Notes under the pieces: model-generated
Seen by the model: the letters and a program-made list of their open reading frames with translations, nothing else
The model's database searches: none
What the model was told of the DNA's origin: nothing
Assembly: GCA_964006375.1 (NCBI GenBank)
Contig: OZ023269.1
Coordinates: 4,030,001 to 4,094,000 of the forward strand
DNA: 64,000 nucleotides
From: Tillus elongatus
Lineage: Eukaryota; Arthropoda; Insecta; Coleoptera; Cleridae
Reading direction: 5' to 3'
Program-made: the position numbers and the translations under genes
Shown: positions 1-11,533 of the stretch, in pieces
How positions within the stretch are numbered: the first letter of the stretch is position 1
Layout of the letters: each line of letters opens with the position of its first letter

Positions 1-575
1 TTCTGTAGTCTGGAGTCCGAATTACAATATTTATATCAATCAGATTGAGGCCATACAAAATAGATTCTTAAGAATTTGCGCTTACAGAATGGGCTTGCAG
101 AGAAATGATCTTAACTTTTCTTATTTGCGGAATCGGTTGCACTTGCAGTCACTCAGTGGTAGAGGGATTGTCAGTGATGTTTGTTTTTTGCATTAATTAT
201 TAGTGAATAAAATTGATAGTCCTTCTTTGCTTGAATTAGTCTCTCTAAGGATTCCAGACCGCACGAGAGCAAGGGAGGTTTTTGTGGTTCCCTTCCATCG
301 AACCAATTATGGCTTTTTCAGTCCGATGTCGAGAGTGGCAAGAACTTCAAATGAGTATTCGGAGCTCTTGGATATGTTTGATGATTCTGACCGTTCAATT
401 AGAGGCATTTTGAGACGTGTTATTGATTGAATTGTCATACATACGGTGTACAGGTTATGTTTTGCTTTTTTGTTATGTTCTCATATTGAGATAGGTTATT
501 TAAGACTAATGTGGTTTTAGATGTTCTTATTATTATTGTAAATGGTTGATCCGTTGAATAAATAAATATACACAC
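1..575 (+). pseudogene. LINE ORF2 C-terminal fragment and 3' tail
   Basis: This is the 3' end of a non-LTR retrotransposon, cut by the window edge. It aligns base for base with 55689-56258 of the better preserved copy in this window, including the region after the reverse transcriptase and the 3' UTR ending in AATAAATAAAT. An in-frame TAA near 194 replaces the lysine codon seen in the other copy (CATTAATTAT against CATAAATTAT), and several other substitutions are present. The reading frame from 203 to 430 therefore survives only as a remnant. The protein part is the C-terminal domain after the polymerase palm, so no catalytic motif is present. It is an old 3' fragment of the same family. Confidence 0.85.
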
Positions 576-1017
576 ACGTGTCATCAACAACACTTTTATA
601 CCACCGCATTTGCTAAAACACAAAAAGATTATTATGTGTATTTTTATGTTGATATTGTATTTTTTCAGCTTGTAAAACTTAATTATAGGAACTTATAGTT
701 TCTAGTTATTCTTTCAATTTAGCTTTTTAGTTTTTCGTTTTAATATGTATGTTTAATATAATTTGCATTGTTTGTTAAAGATTTTCTACGTTTGTATTTA
801 GATTTTTCAATTTTCAATGTCCTAATAATTATAATAAATTAAACTAATATCTGATTTGTGAAGTTTTATTTCTGAACACCCCGAAAGGCCAAAGATGATA
901 AGCATATTTTTGTTAATCAAGCGTCTGAAGAAATATCACAAGCAAATATTTAAATCCAGCTACACGTAACCTGAAGGGAATTTTCAAGCAGCTTTTGGTA
1001 GAATCTTATTAAAAAAC
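576..1017. other. AT-rich stretch without recognisable feature
   Basis: I see no sustained reading frame, repeat match within the window, or RNA gene here. Confidence 0.5.
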
Positions 1018-1080
1018 ACCCACCGTACGATAGTATTTAGACTGTAAGCCCTCGTGGTGTGTTGTTGAAATATAAAAAAT
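1018..1080 (+). mobile_element. 3' terminal fragment of Jockey-like LINE
   Basis: About 60 bases (ACGATAGTATTT ... GTAAGCCCTCGTGGTGTGTT) match the reverse complement of 12940-13005, which is the 3' UTR end of the minus-strand LINE at 12930-14770. It is an extremely 5'-truncated copy of the same family. Confidence 0.6.
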
Positions 1081-1644
1081 TGTTATTATACAGCAAGTCT
1101 CAGGCTTATTATTAGACATGTAAGATTGATGATAATAAATGATATACCAGGGTATGTCGATATATACGGTGGGCGGCAAAATTAAGAAATTAATTCATTA
1201 AAATTTGTGTGATTTATGTTTTGATGAAATGCTCGTACACGTCAACTCTTAGTTTTCAAAAATACACATTTTTTTCATCAAGTTTGCGGTTCTCCCACTC
1301 CTGCTTTTCAAATATGTCATCAACGGGTTTTTTTTTAACGACATCCCACGTTTTTTATTTTATTTTGATAGATCATTAAATTGTCTACAGTTCCATCAAA
1401 ATGTTGAGACCTTACATTGTTAAATGTTCGAATGCAAGTCATTTAAAGAGTGGAAAACATAACCTCTATTCAAAACAACCACTAAAAGATAACGAATAAG
1501 ATAAGATTATTTCTTGTAAATAAAATGTTCAGAATTGTATCCACAAGTAGGTAATAATCAATAATGCAAAAGAATCAGGTGTATGTCATTGTCAAATGAA
1601 CGTTATTCTCGATAACATAAGTCTCTTTTGAAAGTTAATCAAGT
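1081..1644. other. Unassigned AT-rich sequence upstream of mariner fragment
   Basis: No coding signal is visible. Part of it may be the 5' region of the mariner-like element whose coding remnant starts at 1645, but I cannot identify a terminal repeat. Confidence 0.35.
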
Positions 1645-1860
1645 ATGGCACATTTAAGTGAAACTCAACATACAGACATTTTAATTCTTGTTGATAAAAC
1701 CAGAACACGGCAAGAAGTGTGCAATTTGTTTAATGCGCAATATTCGGATCGATCATTGTGAGTAAAATCAAAGTGAAATTCAGAGTAACTGGGCATGTTA
1801 AACACATGCAAAATGCAGGGCGTCCTAAGTACTATTTCAACTACAGAAGAGTGCACATCG
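1645..1860 (+). pseudogene. mariner-like transposase, N-terminal HTH remnant
   Basis: From the ATG at 1645 the frame begins MAHLSETQ, then TRTRQEVCNLFNAQY, which is the first helix-turn-helix of insect mariner-like (IS630-Tc1) transposases. It stops at about 1757. After a small deletion the next frame continues SKIKVKFRVTGHVK...GRPK, the linker and GRP-type motif of the same domain. No DDE catalytic domain follows, and the sequence after 1860 is unrelated. It is distinct from the mariner-like copy at 9404-10474, which begins MVYLGEERVEI. Assignment rests on family knowledge of these N-terminal motifs. Confidence 0.65.
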
Positions 1861-2039
1861 TTAACTGTAACAAAGAGAAACAGCGGACAAATACTAGTTC
1901 TGTCTTGTTATGGAACAGTGGGTATTGTTTTTTAGTGGACTTAGAATTGTTCTGATTTCATATTTTAGTGATATAATATTGTATGTTATAGATATAGACT
2001 TTTTCAAATTTGCATACTATTTTGGTTTTGGAGAAAAAA

Positions 2040-4888
2040 ATGTTACCTTCAAGAGGAATGAAGATTGTGGATGTGAGTAAGTAAATAATGAAGTATTTTG
2101 CTTTAGGATATTCCACAAAAGACATCAGAAATCCAAAATGAAGACTTAAATAATATCTCTTCTTCGGAGTCAGATCCATTTGGGGGAGTTGATGAAGACT
2201 TGGACCCTGATTTTAAAATTTCTGATCAAATTCCAAAGAATAAACAAAGACTGAGTTTACAAGAGTCTGCTTCTGATTGTTCAACCTCATCCTTTTTTTT
2301 CCCTTAGGGCTCGTCCGCAGCCTTGCCGCCCCGATAGCACTGCAACCTTTTGTTGATTGCACATACCCTTAGTAAGATGTGCTGGGCTGATTCCTCCCCC
2401 TCGCTGCAGAGTCTGCATGCGAGGTCCCCTTCGAATCGCCCCATTTTATGCAGGTGTTTCTTGACGGCCATGTGTCCCATCAAGAGACCTGTTGTGTTTC
2501 TGAGCTGTCCTCTGCTAAGATTTAGCAGCTCCACAGCTTTCTTTGAACTGGGTCCGTCAATTATTGACTTCCCATGTCTGAGCCCTGGACAGTTCGCCCA
2601 GTACACCTTGTGTTGGTTTCTGACCCAGGACTTAATGGCTCCCCTGGCAGTGCTCCTCGTCACACCCAGGACCGGTTCTGGTCCCATAAATAGTTCTGCT
2701 GACCCTCTCTTCGCGAGTCTGTCAGCTTCTTCATTGCCTTTGACCCCCGAGTGACCCGGCACCCAGATGAGGGTCGCCTCATTCTGCCCAGCCAGGTCGC
2801 TCGTCTCGTCTCGGCACTCACTCACCAGCCAGGAATTTACCTGAGGGCTACTTAGGGCTGCCTGGCTGTCTGTGGCTATGAGGATCCGCTTGTTGGTGTA
2901 GCCCCTCCTCTTGTTCTCCCGCACACAGTGCAGGATGGCGTACATCTCGGCCTGAAACACCGTTGCATGGGCTCCGAGGGAAATACTATGACTTACCCTC
3001 GGTCCTTCCGAGTAAATACTTGCCCCCGTCCCACGCTCCCCGCCGGATCCGTCCGTGAACCAGACGAGCGCGCCCCGTGGTATGCCCGGCGTCCCCTCCC
3101 GCCATGCCTCGCGGTCGGGGATTTCCACTGTAAAGTTGTTTTCCCTGCACATTCGCGGGCTCGCGAAGTCTGACCTCATTTCAAGCATGGGCTCCTTCAC
3201 GATCTCCTGAATTTTGCAGTGGCCCTTGTGGCCTGGGTTGATCTTCAGTCTACCATTAACCTCATCCTTGCATCCAGAAGAAAAACAAAAGACGCGTAAA
3301 CATGTAAGAAATAAAGCCAACTGGTGACGAAATAAAATCAAACGATTAAAAAACAGTGGAGAAGCGTATACAGATTGGAAAGGAAAAGACAGACCTGAAA
3401 AGAAAATTAAAGCTTCTTGTGGAAAGTGTCGACTAAAATGTATCGAAAACATTTCTGAGGAGCAGAGAAATACCATTATGAAGGCCTTTTAGGATTTGAA
3501 AGATATTAACTGAAAAAGGGACTACATATCAAAATATGTTTATTGTAATAAAAAGCAAGATATAGAAAACGTAAAAATGTGGACAAAGAAGAACAACATA
3601 AAATAAACATAGTAGAAAAATATTCACTTTTATCTACCACTTACTGTCTGGACCATCGAAAGTCCAGGTTTGTAAGTTATTTTCCTAAATACTTTGAGTA
3701 TTAGTGCCCAAACCGTCAGAACAGTTTTTAATAAAATGAGCTCTGCAGGAAACGTTACAGAAGACCGGAGAGGTAAATCCTGTAAAAACTCATTGTTGGA
3801 CGTGTCAGTAAAACAATCAGTTCGGAACCACATCAATATGTTCGTATTAATTGATAGTCACTATTGTATATAGAAAACATGCTGCAAATACTTGCCTCCA
3901 ACACTTAACATTTCTAAAATGTTTACGTTGTATGAAGAATATTGTCTGGAAAGTAACATTGAAAAGAAAGCTACAGAGGGCATGTACAGACATATTTTTA
4001 CTACCGAATTTAACATAGCATTTTTTCAATCGAAAAAGGATCTTTGTGATATTTGCCATGAGTATGAGAACAGTTGCCCAAAAGAAAAGTTAGTAAAGGA
4101 TAAAGAATACAAAGAGCATATGGAAAATACGAGTTAGCGTGAAAGCTTAAAAATACAGATAACAAGAAAGCCAAGGAAAATGATTACTTTTGTGCTGCAG
4201 TGTTTGATTTGCAGCAGGTATTATCCGCACCAAAAACAGAAGTTGGACTCGCTTATTACAAATTAAAAATGTCTGTCTTTAACTTTACAGTTTTTAACCT
4301 GGCATCCAAAGAGGCATGAGTCTATAGCAAAAAGAGGATCTTCCGAAATTGGTAGATGCCTCTTCCTTTTTATTAAACAACAGGTTAGAAATGAAATTAA
4401 GGAGTTTTCTCTTTTTTCGGATAACTGTCCTGGGCAGAACACGAATAAGTTTCTGTTTTACCTTTATAATTACCTAACACAAAAGTATGCAATAAAAATT
4501 CAGAACACCTTCTTACAGAGGGGCCACACTCAAAACGAAGGTTATTCTGTGCACAGCGTTATTGAGAAAGCAGCAAGAAATGTATACATAAGATAAATGG
4601 TACACCCTCGTTAAAACGTCAAGGAGAAAGGATCCATATGTTGTAATTGAAATGGGTCAAGAAAATATATTTGATTTAAAGAAATTACAAAAAAGAACCC
4701 CCTTGAATTGGGAGAAAAACGAGACGAACGAAAAAGTTTGCTGGGGCAAAATAAAAATGATCCAAACAAACCTGGAATATCGAAATATTATCTTTTATAG
4801 AGAAGGGTACAAAAATGAAAACACTGTTAAAAAAACTTCATATTTGGAGAAAACAAACAATTTCAACTACAACTTTATAAAGAAGTAA
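2040..4888 (+). pseudogene. Decayed uncharacterised insect DDE-like repetitive gene
   Basis: Pieces of one protein can be followed in order on the plus strand. An acidic N-terminal stretch (ESDPFGGVDEDLDPDFKI, 2107-2294) is followed by 3270-3475 (SCGKCRLKC, ISEEQRNTIM), 3610-3860, 3892-4137 (FYTLYEEY-type helix, then DLCDICHEYENS), and 4405-4600 (SDNCPGQNTNKF, RGHTQNEGYSVHS), ending at 4888. The order and motifs match a large family of uncharacterised insect proteins, probably the one catalogued as DUF7869, whose SDNC.GQN and H.QNE motifs look RNase H-fold-like. A possible first exon (MLPSRGMKIV) begins at 2040. Many frameshifts and stops break it, and a LINE fragment splits it at 2295-3257. 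The family name is from memory and unverified. Confidence 0.65.
2295..3257 (-). mobile_element. 5'-truncated LOA/R1-like LINE fragment, RNase H domain
   Basis: The minus strand encodes an RNase H domain (VWFTDGSGG, AEMYAILHCV, ATDSQAAL, WVPGHSGVKGNEEADRLAKR, giving the D-E-D-D residues) followed by the C-terminal zinc-type region CRLCSEGEESAQHILL and the end LQCYRGGKAADEP. A short poly-T at 2295 is its poly-A tail. The 12-bp sequence AACCTCATCCTT lies on both sides (2283-2294 and 3258-3269), so this is a target-site duplication and the insertion limits are exact. RNase H with this zinc-type tail is typical of LOA/R1/I-group LINEs. The insertion interrupts the decayed gene at 2040-4888. The RNase H frame itself is open, so it is among the younger LINE pieces here. 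Confidence 0.88.
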
Positions 4889-4889
4889 T

Positions 4890-5187
4890 ACCTTTGACCA
4901 AAAAAAAGTATGAACATTTAAAGTTTCTTTATAACAAAAAAGTTATTTTTTTCTGAAATTTACCGTTCAACGAACATAATCGTGAAACAAATGACTCCGA
5001 TGATGACCATTAACATAATAATAATAATAATAATAACGTTTATTTAGCAAAAATGCTATACATAAAAATCCAATAAAGATAGATAAAAAACAGCCAACTT
5101 ATTACTAATAACGCTCAGTCTTAAAATACATACTGATACACTTTAACCCCTTAAATGCTACCTTACATAATTGATAGCACAAATCTA
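4890..5187. other. AT-rich spacer with ATA microsatellite
   Basis: An (ATA)n run lies at about 5014-5035. Nothing else is recognisable. Confidence 0.5.
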
Positions 5188-5446
5188 ATATAGTGTAAAT
5201 TTAAAACTATCTACGTTTTAGTCAGGTATTCGCTTTTACTTTGGTTTTAACAATAACAGCCATAATAAAATAACATATAGTGTAAATTTAAAACTATCTA
5301 CGTTTTAGTCAGGTAATCGCTTTTACTTTGGTTTTAACAATAACAGCCATAATAAAATAACATATAATGTAAATTTAAAACTATCTACGTTTTAGTCAGG
5401 TACTCGCTTTTACTTTGGTTTTAACAATAACAGCATTAATAAAAAA
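5188..5446. repeat. 86-bp tandem repeat, three copies
   Basis: The unit TAGTGTAAATTTAAAACTAT ... CAATAACAGCCATAATAAAA repeats three times with starts near 5191, 5277 and 5363, a period of 86 bp. Only a few substitutions separate the copies. The last unit is truncated. Confidence 0.85.
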
Positions 5447-6878
5447 ACATGTGTTTAACAGTTTTGCTTAGTTTACAAATCGAATAAATTATATACAATT
5501 ATACAATATCAGTCACACTATCCTTTTAAGCTTAGCTTCTACTTTCGAGACTTCATTCTTTTCCCTGTAATATTGTTTAACTTTAACATGTCACATTTTG
5601 GTTGAGTTTCTGGCTTTGAATATTCAAATTTAAGTTTTGTTATCAATATATATTTAATACCATTATAATAAATAATTTTGTTTATGTTTGTGTCTAAGTT
5701 GGGTATATTTTGTTGAAGCAGAACAATTCTATGTCACAATATAAATTTGTATAATATTATATTTATGGAGTTGGAATAGGTGACATATCTCACAGGTATT
5801 CTATATCCACAATTTGTGTAAAAACTAACTTTTAGTCAAATATAATTTATATTAATGGAAAAATAGACAAAACAAATATACATTTAGCTATTTTGAATAA
5901 AAATATTCATTGGTATTTTAGTGAAATAAAAGAAAATCTCTCCTGTAAAATTTGTGTTCTGCTCTAAAGGGACGAAGCAATTATTAAATCATATACATTT
6001 TAAGCTTATAATTTTAATATACTAGTAAGTATGAAAAATACTTACAATTAATACCTCCCTAGTCTCACATCTAATCCACATTATCCTCTTCGCCAAGGTG
6101 GGTTGCAGAGGATCAATTAAGCTACGCTGTAGCTGCATTAAATTCAAACAAGCTGAAAAAACATATACTATATTATACTGCACTTAAGCAAGAAATATTC
6201 ACATTAAGTTGGGTATATGTAATGTTAATATTTTGCCTTTTGATTTAATTTTTCTATCCACTTTAAAAAGTTATATACTGTAACAAGATCAGATTTTCAA
6301 ACTAAGCCACCAGTGTGTTTTGTAATAGTTGGTGCCAAGTAGTCTGGTCTAAAGTCTACAATAGACAGTGAGTAAGGCAACAGCTCAGTTTTTAAACTAA
6401 TCATTTCTACTTTGTTACTGTTATTGTTAAGATTACTGAATTGATTAATATACCACAATATGCGTTTTCCAGACACGTGGATTCTTGAATATTTTGCTTC
6501 CGGTGATGAAGAAAACATCATAGTTCATTATAATAATAAGGTAAATTTGCACATAAGGTCAAGAACAGCTTTCTAAAAATTGTTTTCAGACACATGCCTA
6601 GAGGCGCCCCTGGATGCATAACCCACAAAAGATATTTCTTGCAACAACCCCAAGTTACAGGTCCAGGAATGAGTAGGGGGTGGTACACACGGAAGAAAAT
6701 AAAAAGGAAATATGAGCGGGAAAATGTGAAAAAAATAGCTTAGTCTGACCTCTATAAGCAGCCTTTTTCACATTTTGCGGCCACACCTTTAAACCCTGTC
6801 TACCCCCCACAGCACCCCTATTCGCCCATGTACCTTTTAGAGGGTTGAAATCAAAACATTTGTCTTGTGGTTTACACA
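5447..6878. other. Unassigned AT-rich intergenic sequence
   Basis: Only short chance frames are present (for example 6297-6521 and 6655-6900 on the minus strand) without recognisable domains. I see no repeat shared with the rest of the window. Confidence 0.45.
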
Positions 6879-7861
6879 CAGGGTACCCAGCAGAAATCAA
6901 ATATCAAATTCCCTGACATTTCCAAGCCCCTCGAGTACATTTTTCATAATACTCGAAATAAAAAATACACATACCTAATACTTTTTTATGAACAAAACAA
7001 ATCAAATTTACAACAAAAAATTTACATAATAAAGAACATAAGTAAGGTTAGCTCCGTTAAATTTATAACATATAGCATGTTCGAGAAGAAAATGTGCAAT
7101 TTTTCCATGGAAAAACTTGACCTTCATGACTGGCTGACAAACTTAGCCTCCGAAAAGAATTTTCAAGTGTAATGGAGCAAACCAGAAGTCTCTAGGTGGC
7201 GTAGAAACTTTACAAACCATGTTGTTTGTATACATAAATTTCAATACGCCTGGGAAATGGGTTTCAAAAGCTCAGATTTGCATCAATTAATTATTTTTTT
7301 TGAAAATTCGAAAGTCATTACCTCTCTAAAAGCGAAGTTTTATTTATGAAAATTCGCTGAAAAAATGGAACAAAGTTACTGTTTACATGCGCCATATACA
7401 AATGCCAAATATTCTGCAACTTTCAACATGATCATAAAGGGTAAAATAGAATAAACACATTCACAACAGAGCTCTACCCGGCCAATACATAAAACGCTTT
7501 TGCATTTTATGCATTCAAGGAAGAACAGTTCAAGTGAGATGTACATATGAGACATGTTTGAGATAGTAGGAGACGCTATTTATATCAGCAGTGGTGTGGC
7601 ATACGCTGTGTTCATTGGCGGATTTAATTGATATTGGTACCAAAGGTAAGCTGCATTGTTATCAGATATATTTTCCTACGTATGAGAAAACTATTTAGAT
7701 GAGAAAATTCATATAATATATATGAAATAAAAATGCATCTGCCACTGACGAAATTTGACAAATATATAATTTCCAGGTCTACTGCATAATTTCCCTGACA
7801 TTTTAGGGGCTATTTCACATTCCCTGATTTTTCCAGATTTTCCAGCTCGCTGGGTACCCTG
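6879..7861. mobile_element. Non-autonomous TIR element, 983 bp
   Basis: The left end CAGGGTACCCAGC at 6879 is the reverse complement of the right end GCTGGGTACCCTG ending at 7861. The next bases also pair loosely: ATTCCCTGACATTTCC on the left, and CATTCCCTGATTTTTCC on the right. ACACA occurs directly outside both ends and may be a 5-bp target duplication. The interior encodes only a 101-residue frame at 6867-7172 without known motifs, so no transposase is present. A related single end occurs at 61978. The superfamily is unassigned. Confidence 0.65.
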
Positions 7862-8365
7862 ACACATTTAGTATTTTGCTAAAACCAATGTCAGAACGTT
7901 TTCTCCCAGAAAAACCCTTGGGTCGCCCAATTGGAAGGCTAAAGAAAGGGAAAACTAGAAAAATATTGAGAAAGCGTGAAATGTTTATGAAGTTGTAATG
8001 TAAATAACTCAGGAAAGTAGCAAAGAAAAGGAATCATTATCTAAAACTGTCTATGAGCTCGTCTGCAAATTCACCCAACAAAGTAGTTATTGTGGTGTAA
8101 CATCTTCGACAAATTGTGATTATAGAGTTGTATTTGGCAAAGTATCGCTTATGTATAAGATGATTTAAAAATACAAACATTTATAAGTATAAGATCATCA
8201 AAGGTATGTGTAACGTGTAACCTACCGTTCTTTCCGAAATAATATAGTTATCAAAAAGTAAAGGCGGCAAATATGCTATTCAAATTTTGACTGACAGGAG
8301 TACATATGGAACATTACTTTAAATGTACAAGTTTTGATGAATAATAAATCTAAAAGAATAAACAA
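7862..8365. other. Unassigned sequence
   Basis: A basic frame fragment near 7890-7997 (EKPLGRPIGRLKKGK) could be a decayed gene remnant, but I do not recognise it. Nothing else stands out. Confidence 0.35.
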
Positions 8366-8640
8366 ACCTATTTCGGTACAGGTTTAATGAAAAACAAATA
8401 AAAATTCCGTATACCAAAAATTCAAACAGAAATTTTTCAAAATGACAAGTGAAAACAATCAGTCATTTACCATCAAAAAGTATCATATAAAATATTTTTA
8501 TTTTACCTATTTCGGTAAACAGGTTTAATGAAAAACATAAAAATTCAAACAGTACCCAATTTTTCAAAAGGACAAGTGAAAACAATCGGTCATTTACCAT
8601 AAAAATCATATCATATAAAATATTTTTATTTGAAAACTTA
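8366..8640. repeat. Imperfect tandem duplication, about 135 bp unit
   Basis: CCTATTTCGGTA...AGGTTTAATG, CAAGTGAAAACAATC and ATATAAAATATTTTTATT recur in the same order at 8369-8505 and 8506-8634. Small indels separate the two copies. Confidence 0.75.
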
Positions 8641-9082
8641 TTACCTCTTTCTGGATTTACGATTACCATTGGTTGAACCATTTCAAGTAGGTATCATGTT
8701 TCTATGTTTACTTTTTATATACAAAAAATCCTTATTTTTTATATACAAATTCAAGATTACCACTGATATGTAATACAAAAATAAACACAAAACAACTTCC
8801 AGTTTTTAGCAGCTGGTCAGTCAACAGCAATGTAGAATCGGTAATCGGTGATTGATATTCATAATACACTCATTCAAATTAATTAACCCACTGGTTATCC
8901 TGAAGATTGATGCTCTAATGACTGCATATTTGATATTTGAGTATATCTCAAAGTTCCGTTCAGCGTCCAGCTAGTTGACCTGTCACACAGCGTTGCCACT
9001 TCCTATTCCAGAATCTGTTATCTTATTAAATTAAATAAGTTTGTAAACTTAAATGAAATCAATATTCAGTTAATATATTCAG
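8641..9082. other. Unassigned AT-rich sequence
   Basis: No recognisable gene or repeat is visible in this stretch, which precedes the mariner-like element. Confidence 0.45.
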
Positions 9083-9403
9083 GGTGGCGCATTGAAAACG
9101 AAACAGCCCGATTTGCATCCAGAGAATTTTTTTTAAGAAACGCTGAAAACCCCTTAATGGTGGTGATAACAACCCTCATATTTTCAATAGGGAACATGGG
9201 TCGAGTTGAACATGATTTGAAAGCTCTTTCTTTTCTGAATTCAGCACACTAATTTTTTTGAAAGATTTATCAACTCGTTTAAAAATTATTCACAGTTGGA
9301 GTTGCAAGAACGCATTTCATTCATTGTGATAAGAAAAGCACTAATTAATCAATTTTTCGTTAAAAAAACTGAAAAACAAAACCAAACGTTCAAAAATGTG
9401 TAT

Positions 9404-10474
9404 TCAGTTAAGTAAGTGTTCAAATTGTTGACCACCAGCTTCCACACAAAATTACAAATTTTGTTCAAAACGAGCTCTGGCATTGTGGCGTTATTAGACG
9501 GCATTCTTTAACAATGCGTCGTCGTAATTATTCCAGAGACTTTGGTTCTGTTGCGAAAATTCTACTCTTTAAATGGCCCCATAGAAAGAAGTCTAAAGGA
9601 GTTAAATCCGGTGATCTAGGGGGGGCACTCAATAACATCTCTACGCCCAATCCATTGCTCTGGAAACTCTCTGTTCAAAAACTCCCTAACACGTTGTGAA
9701 AAATGCGGAGGAGCACCATCTTGTTGAAACACTAGTTGATTTTCTTGATAGCGATCATAATTTTCAACAATGTCAATTAGTAGAGGGTAAACGATATCTT
9801 GTAGTAACTCGAAATACTGTCGCCACTCAAATTGCCATCAAGAAAAATTGGTCCGATTAAATGGCCTCCAAAAATCCCAGTCCATACATTGAATTTCTGT
9901 GGAGTTTGAGTGTGGACTTCGTGAAAATTTCTTGGATTATTATCTGCCCAATAACGACAATTGTGACGATTGACTGTAGAGTTTAATAAAAACGTACACT
10001 CGTCTGAAAATCAGATATTGAACAGAAAGTTCCCGTTATCAGCTATTCGTGTAGTCACAACTTCACAAAACTCCAGCCGCCGATCAAAATAATCTTCATT
10101 CATTTGTTGTACAAGATGAATTTTATACGGGTGAAATTTATGATGCTTCAATATTCGCTGAATAGTTCTTCTGTTGATGTTTGAAACAGTGGCCAATTTT
10201 CTCGTGCTCAAAGTTGGCTCTGCAGCAATTTGTCCTAAAACTTCAATCTCAGTAGCCTCATTTCTAACCGAAAATTCACGTTCAGGATCCCGTTTTTTGT
10301 TGGCTACTAAACAATTTTGTCGAAACTTTGCAACTAACTCCAAAATGTATTTTCTGTTAACATGTCTGTTCGGATGTCGTTCATTAAACAAATTTGCGGT
10401 ACGGTTGGCACAGTCATCGTTTTTTGAAAAAAAGAGTAATTATTTCAACTCTTTCTTCTCCAAGATACACCATT
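9404..10474 (-). pseudogene. mariner-like transposase (DUF4817-type HTH, DDE), frameshifted
   Basis: Reading the minus strand from the ATG at 10474, the protein begins MVYLGEERVEIITLFFKK and shifts frame. It continues with the HTH region (LFNERHPNRHVNRKYILE), then RKLATVSNINRRTIQRIL. The catalytic part follows in broken frames: FSDECTF (first Asp), RYWADNNPRNFHE, the FQQDGAPPH motif (second Asp) near 9710, and SPDLTPLDFFLWGHLK (third acidic position) near 9590. The C-terminus GGQQFEHLLN ends at the stop at 9404. The order and spacing are those of insect mariner-like (IS630-Tc1) transposases of about 345 residues. At least three frameshifts or stops make it inactive. The left element end is probably CAGGGTGGCGCATTGAAAAC at 9083; the right end is not resolved and may have been lost at the AT array at 10617. 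Confidence 0.85.
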
Positions 10475-10615
10475 GTGAAATTAATTTTCGGTAGTACTTT
10501 CAAGTACCAAACCGACCGATAAAATGAAATAATAAACGGCATTTCTCTCATTCCGATAATAAATGTTCTGATAGTCAATTTTTTGTTTACAAACCAACAA
10601 AACATTAAATATCAG

Positions 10616-10616
<1 letters not shown>

Positions 10617-10696
<80 letters not shown>
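10617..10696. repeat. (AT)n microsatellite
   Basis: About 80 bp of uninterrupted AT. The adjoining YIYI frame is an artefact of this repeat. Confidence 0.98.
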
Positions 10697-10699
<3 letters not shown>

Positions 10700-10772
10700 C
10701 GGTCTCCTAATTTCTCAGTCCAGATTATTATATATGTTAATTATAAAGGGTTACGCTTCAAAGTACAGTAGT

Positions 10773-11071
10773 GATTCGATCCCAGGGTTTTGCTTTCACT
10801 TTTTCAGTACATTACTGGAACATTATTAAGATCAACCGAGGTTCGGGCCTTGTATTTGAGCGAGTTGAATGTCTGGACGTTCCGCCCTTCGGATGGGGCC
10901 TAAAGTCGTTGGTCGCGTGTCCATGCGGTGTCGGGCACGTTTAGAACCCCTGCCCTCCGTACAGAAAGGCATGGGTTCGGCAAAATTTCCAGGATAGTGA
11001 CGAGGTAAAACTGCTCCCTGGCCTCGGTGATTGGCCATAGTCGCAGAAAAAGACCGCCGTTAAAGAAACAA

Positions 11072-11101
<30 letters not shown>
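10773..11101 (+). mobile_element. tRNA-derived SINE copy 1, 5'-truncated, (CA)n tail
   Basis: The copy starts inside the B box (GATTCGATCCC) and continues with the body shared with 11163-11521 and 51726-52082 (TTCCGCCCTTCGGA, CAAAATTTCCAGGATAGTGA, CTGCTCCCTGGC). It ends in about 16 CA units. The 12-bp AAGTACAGTAGT occurs directly before (10761-10772) and after (11102-11113), so this is a target-site duplication and the 5' truncation happened during insertion. Confidence 0.88.
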
Positions 11102-11102
<1 letters not shown>

Positions 11103-11162
11103 AGTACAGTAGTATTTTATTATTTATTTGATTTAATTTTTAACCGATTTAATATAGTTAAT

Positions 11163-11521
11163 CGAACCTCGGTGGTTCAGGGGTAAGAACGTGTGCCTCT
11201 GAACCGAAGGGTACTGGGTTCGATCCCAGGGTACTCCTTTCACTTTTTCAGTACAAACTGTAAAATTAACATCAACCGAGGTTCTGGCATTGTATTTGAG
11301 CAAGTTAAATGTCTGCACGTTCCGCCCTTCGGAGGGGGCGTAAAGCCGTCGGTCCCGTGTCCATGCGATGTTGAGCACGTTAAAGATCCCTACCCTCCTT
11401 ACAGAAAGGCAGGGATCCGGCAAAATTTCCAGGATAGTGAGGTGAAACTGCTCCCTGGCGTCGGTGATTGGCCATAGTCGCGGAAATAGGCCGACGTTAA
11501 AAAACAAAACACACAACACAC
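11163..11521 (+). mobile_element. tRNA-derived SINE copy 2, full length
   Basis: The head contains a Pol III A box (TGGTTCAGGGG) and B box (GGGTTCGATCCC) about 45 bases apart, as in a tRNA-derived promoter. The remaining 290 bp is the SINE body, ending in an A/C-rich tail (AACAAAACACACAACACA). AATATAGTTAAT flanks it at 11151-11162 and 11522-11533, a 12-bp target duplication. It is not a functional tRNA, because the acceptor stem does not pair and the body continues without a terminator. Confidence 0.9.
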
Positions 11522-11533
11522 AATATAGTTAAT

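Noticed and set aside
2350..3173. Plus-strand frames of 134 and 81 codons opposite the RNase H region
   Set aside because: They are antisense shadows of the RNase H coding sequence.
10696..10730. CGGTCTCCTAATTT after the AT array resembles an endonuclease piece seen at 57047
   Set aside because: The match is about 15 bases and could be chance; too short to annotate.
10583..10771. Frames made of repeated Tyr-Ile (here and at 20485, 34406, 43401, 44725, 56207)
   Set aside because: They are translations of (AT)n microsatellites with no coding signal.
11163..11235. Possible tRNA genes at SINE heads and at 60268 and 45432
   Set aside because: A and B boxes are present, but acceptor stems do not pair and repeat bodies follow; they are tRNA-derived repeat heads.
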